Shown piece after piece: positions 34,044 through 34,718 of a stretch of DNA of 34,718 nt. Source of the DNA: Legionella brunensis (GTDB lineage: Bacteria; Pseudomonadota; Gammaproteobacteria; Legionellales; Legionellaceae). The notes under the pieces are model-generated. The model saw only the letters and a program-made list of their open reading frames with translations. It was not told the DNA's origin and searched no databases. The translations under genes were made by a program, and so were the position numbers. The stretch lies in contig NZ_LNXV01000015.1 in the NCBI RefSeq assembly GCF_001467025.1, forward strand, positions 1 through 34,718, written 5' to 3'. Every line of letters begins with the position of its first letter. Within the stretch, counting starts at the first letter, position 1.

Positions 34044-34718
34044 ACCATTAAGTATCGCGCTGGCGTTACTATCAACGCTTGCAATGGGTGCTACCAGCAT
34101 CCCAGTGAAAGACAACAGTGATATTGCGTTAACTCTAAGTCAGGGTAATTACAACCGTCTGGTGGTCAAAAACGACAAAATCATGGAAGCGGTGTTTCCT
34201 CCCAACTCTATGGCCATTAAACGTGATGAGCAGGACGGCTCAGTTTATGTGATGTTGGCGGCTAGCAATCCTTTTACGTTGTTTTTAACCACGGAAACAG
34301 GCCGTCATTTTTCAGTAACGTTAAATGGCGAAGAGTCCTTAGGCAAGACTATTGAGTTGGTTCCTTCGCAGCCTGTTGGTACAAAAACAGTAGCTAATAC
34401 CACAAAAATAAATCCCAAAACAATCACACAAGAAGCAGTTCCAGAAGCCATTCTTGCCATGCTAACACATATGGAGCAACAAAAACCTTTTGCTGATGTG
34501 AGCGTAAAACGCCAATTTGGCAAAGTCGAACGTTGGTCAAAAGGATTAACGCTTTTACCCAAAGAGTCTTGGGACGGCAAGCTGTTAAAGGGCGAAACCA
34601 TCGAACTGTACAATGGTGGTAAAGAACCCCTGGAATTGGCGCAAGAGTGGTTTGCCAAAGAAGGGACATTAGCCATTAAATTCTCCAAACCATCCTTAGC
34701 CCCTGGTGAAAAAGCCAT
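34036..34718 (+). CDS. traK: TraK secretin-like protein (partial, runs off the window)
   Basis: An ORF from ATG 34036 stays open to the right edge (about 227 codons). It has a signal peptide (MRKPLSIALALLSTLAMGAT) and a VirB9/TraK-like domain (NRLVVKNDKIMEAVFPPNS, SVYVMLAASNPFTLFLTTET). F TraK has 242 residues, so little is missing. It forms the outer-membrane core with TraV and TraB. A 137-codon ORF on the opposite strand here is a shadow. Confidence 0.9.
   Translation, partial: MRKPLSIALALLSTLAMGATSIPVKDNSDIALTLSQGNYNRLVVKNDKIMEAVFPPNSMAIKRDEQDGSVYVMLAASNPFTLFLTTETGRHFSVTLNGEESLGKTIELVPSQPVGTKTVANTTKINPKTITQEAVPEAILAMLTHMEQQKPFADVSVKRQFGKVERWSKGLTLLPKESWDGKLLKGETIELYNGGKEPLELAQEWFAKEGTLAIKFSKPSLAPGEKA

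Noticed and set aside
34305-34718. 137-codon ORF on the minus strand at the right edge
   Set aside because: It is opposite traK, which has a signal peptide and family motifs.
1-34718. CRISPR array, tRNA genes or insertion sequences
   Set aside because: No regularly spaced repeats, cloverleaf-like sequence or transposase was recognised; the only recombinase is the lone serine resolvase.

Overview
The window looks like part of a conjugative plasmid from a low-GC gammaproteobacterium, most probably Legionella or a close relative. I base this on the AT-rich coding, an F-type transfer system with a MobF relaxase, a replication/partition block, umuDC, and several proteins that resemble Legionella-type hypotheticals. 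Species and plasmid identity are inference from memory; no search was run. No rRNA, tRNA, CRISPR array or intact insertion sequence was seen.

Layout. Positions 1-5172 hold the end of a transfer operon: the tail of an upstream gene, traD (coupling protein), traI (relaxase-helicase) and a small ribbon-helix-helix protein. A likely oriT follows at 5188-5390. Positions 5548-8098 carry two small unknown genes and an ABC exporter. Positions 8300-14823 are an accessory island: a HigBA2-like toxin-antitoxin pair, a serine resolvase with a HEPN-like protein, an S66 LD-carboxypeptidase, a second HigBA pair, a zinc-binding HNH-like protein, and a DEDDh exonuclease. Positions 15021-17640 encode UmuD, UmuC and a YedK/HMCES-type abasic-site protein. 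Positions 17911-20414 (minus strand) hold an exported DNase of the endonuclease I family with two unknown proteins and an ORF broken by one amber codon. Positions 20612-24422 carry a SemiSWEET-like protein, a large unknown protein, a PAS histidine kinase and a CheY-like regulator.

Positions 24663-28979 are the plasmid maintenance block: rep (minus strand), parA, parB and a small basic protein. The rep leader carries a promoter, a long inverted repeat and an intrinsic terminator on the opposite strand, which together read as an antisense copy-control RNA. A GTATTGAG motif recurs at both the rep and par promoters. Positions 29066-30739 (minus strand) encode an XRE/S24-like repressor without its catalytic residues, a hotdog thioesterase, and a LuxR-type ligand-binding domain without a DNA-binding domain. 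This possible acyl-ligand sensing module is divergent from a Rep-like winged-helix gene and the start of the transfer operon (traT, traA, traL, traE, partial traK), which runs off the right end.

How it fits together: the two window ends are the two ends of one tra region, as expected if a circular plasmid was opened inside it. Between them lie control genes (repressor, rep, par), stability genes (toxin-antitoxin, resolvase), genes that could protect the plasmid or host (HEPN, nucleases, UmuDC, YedK), and a secreted DNase that could limit uptake of competing DNA.
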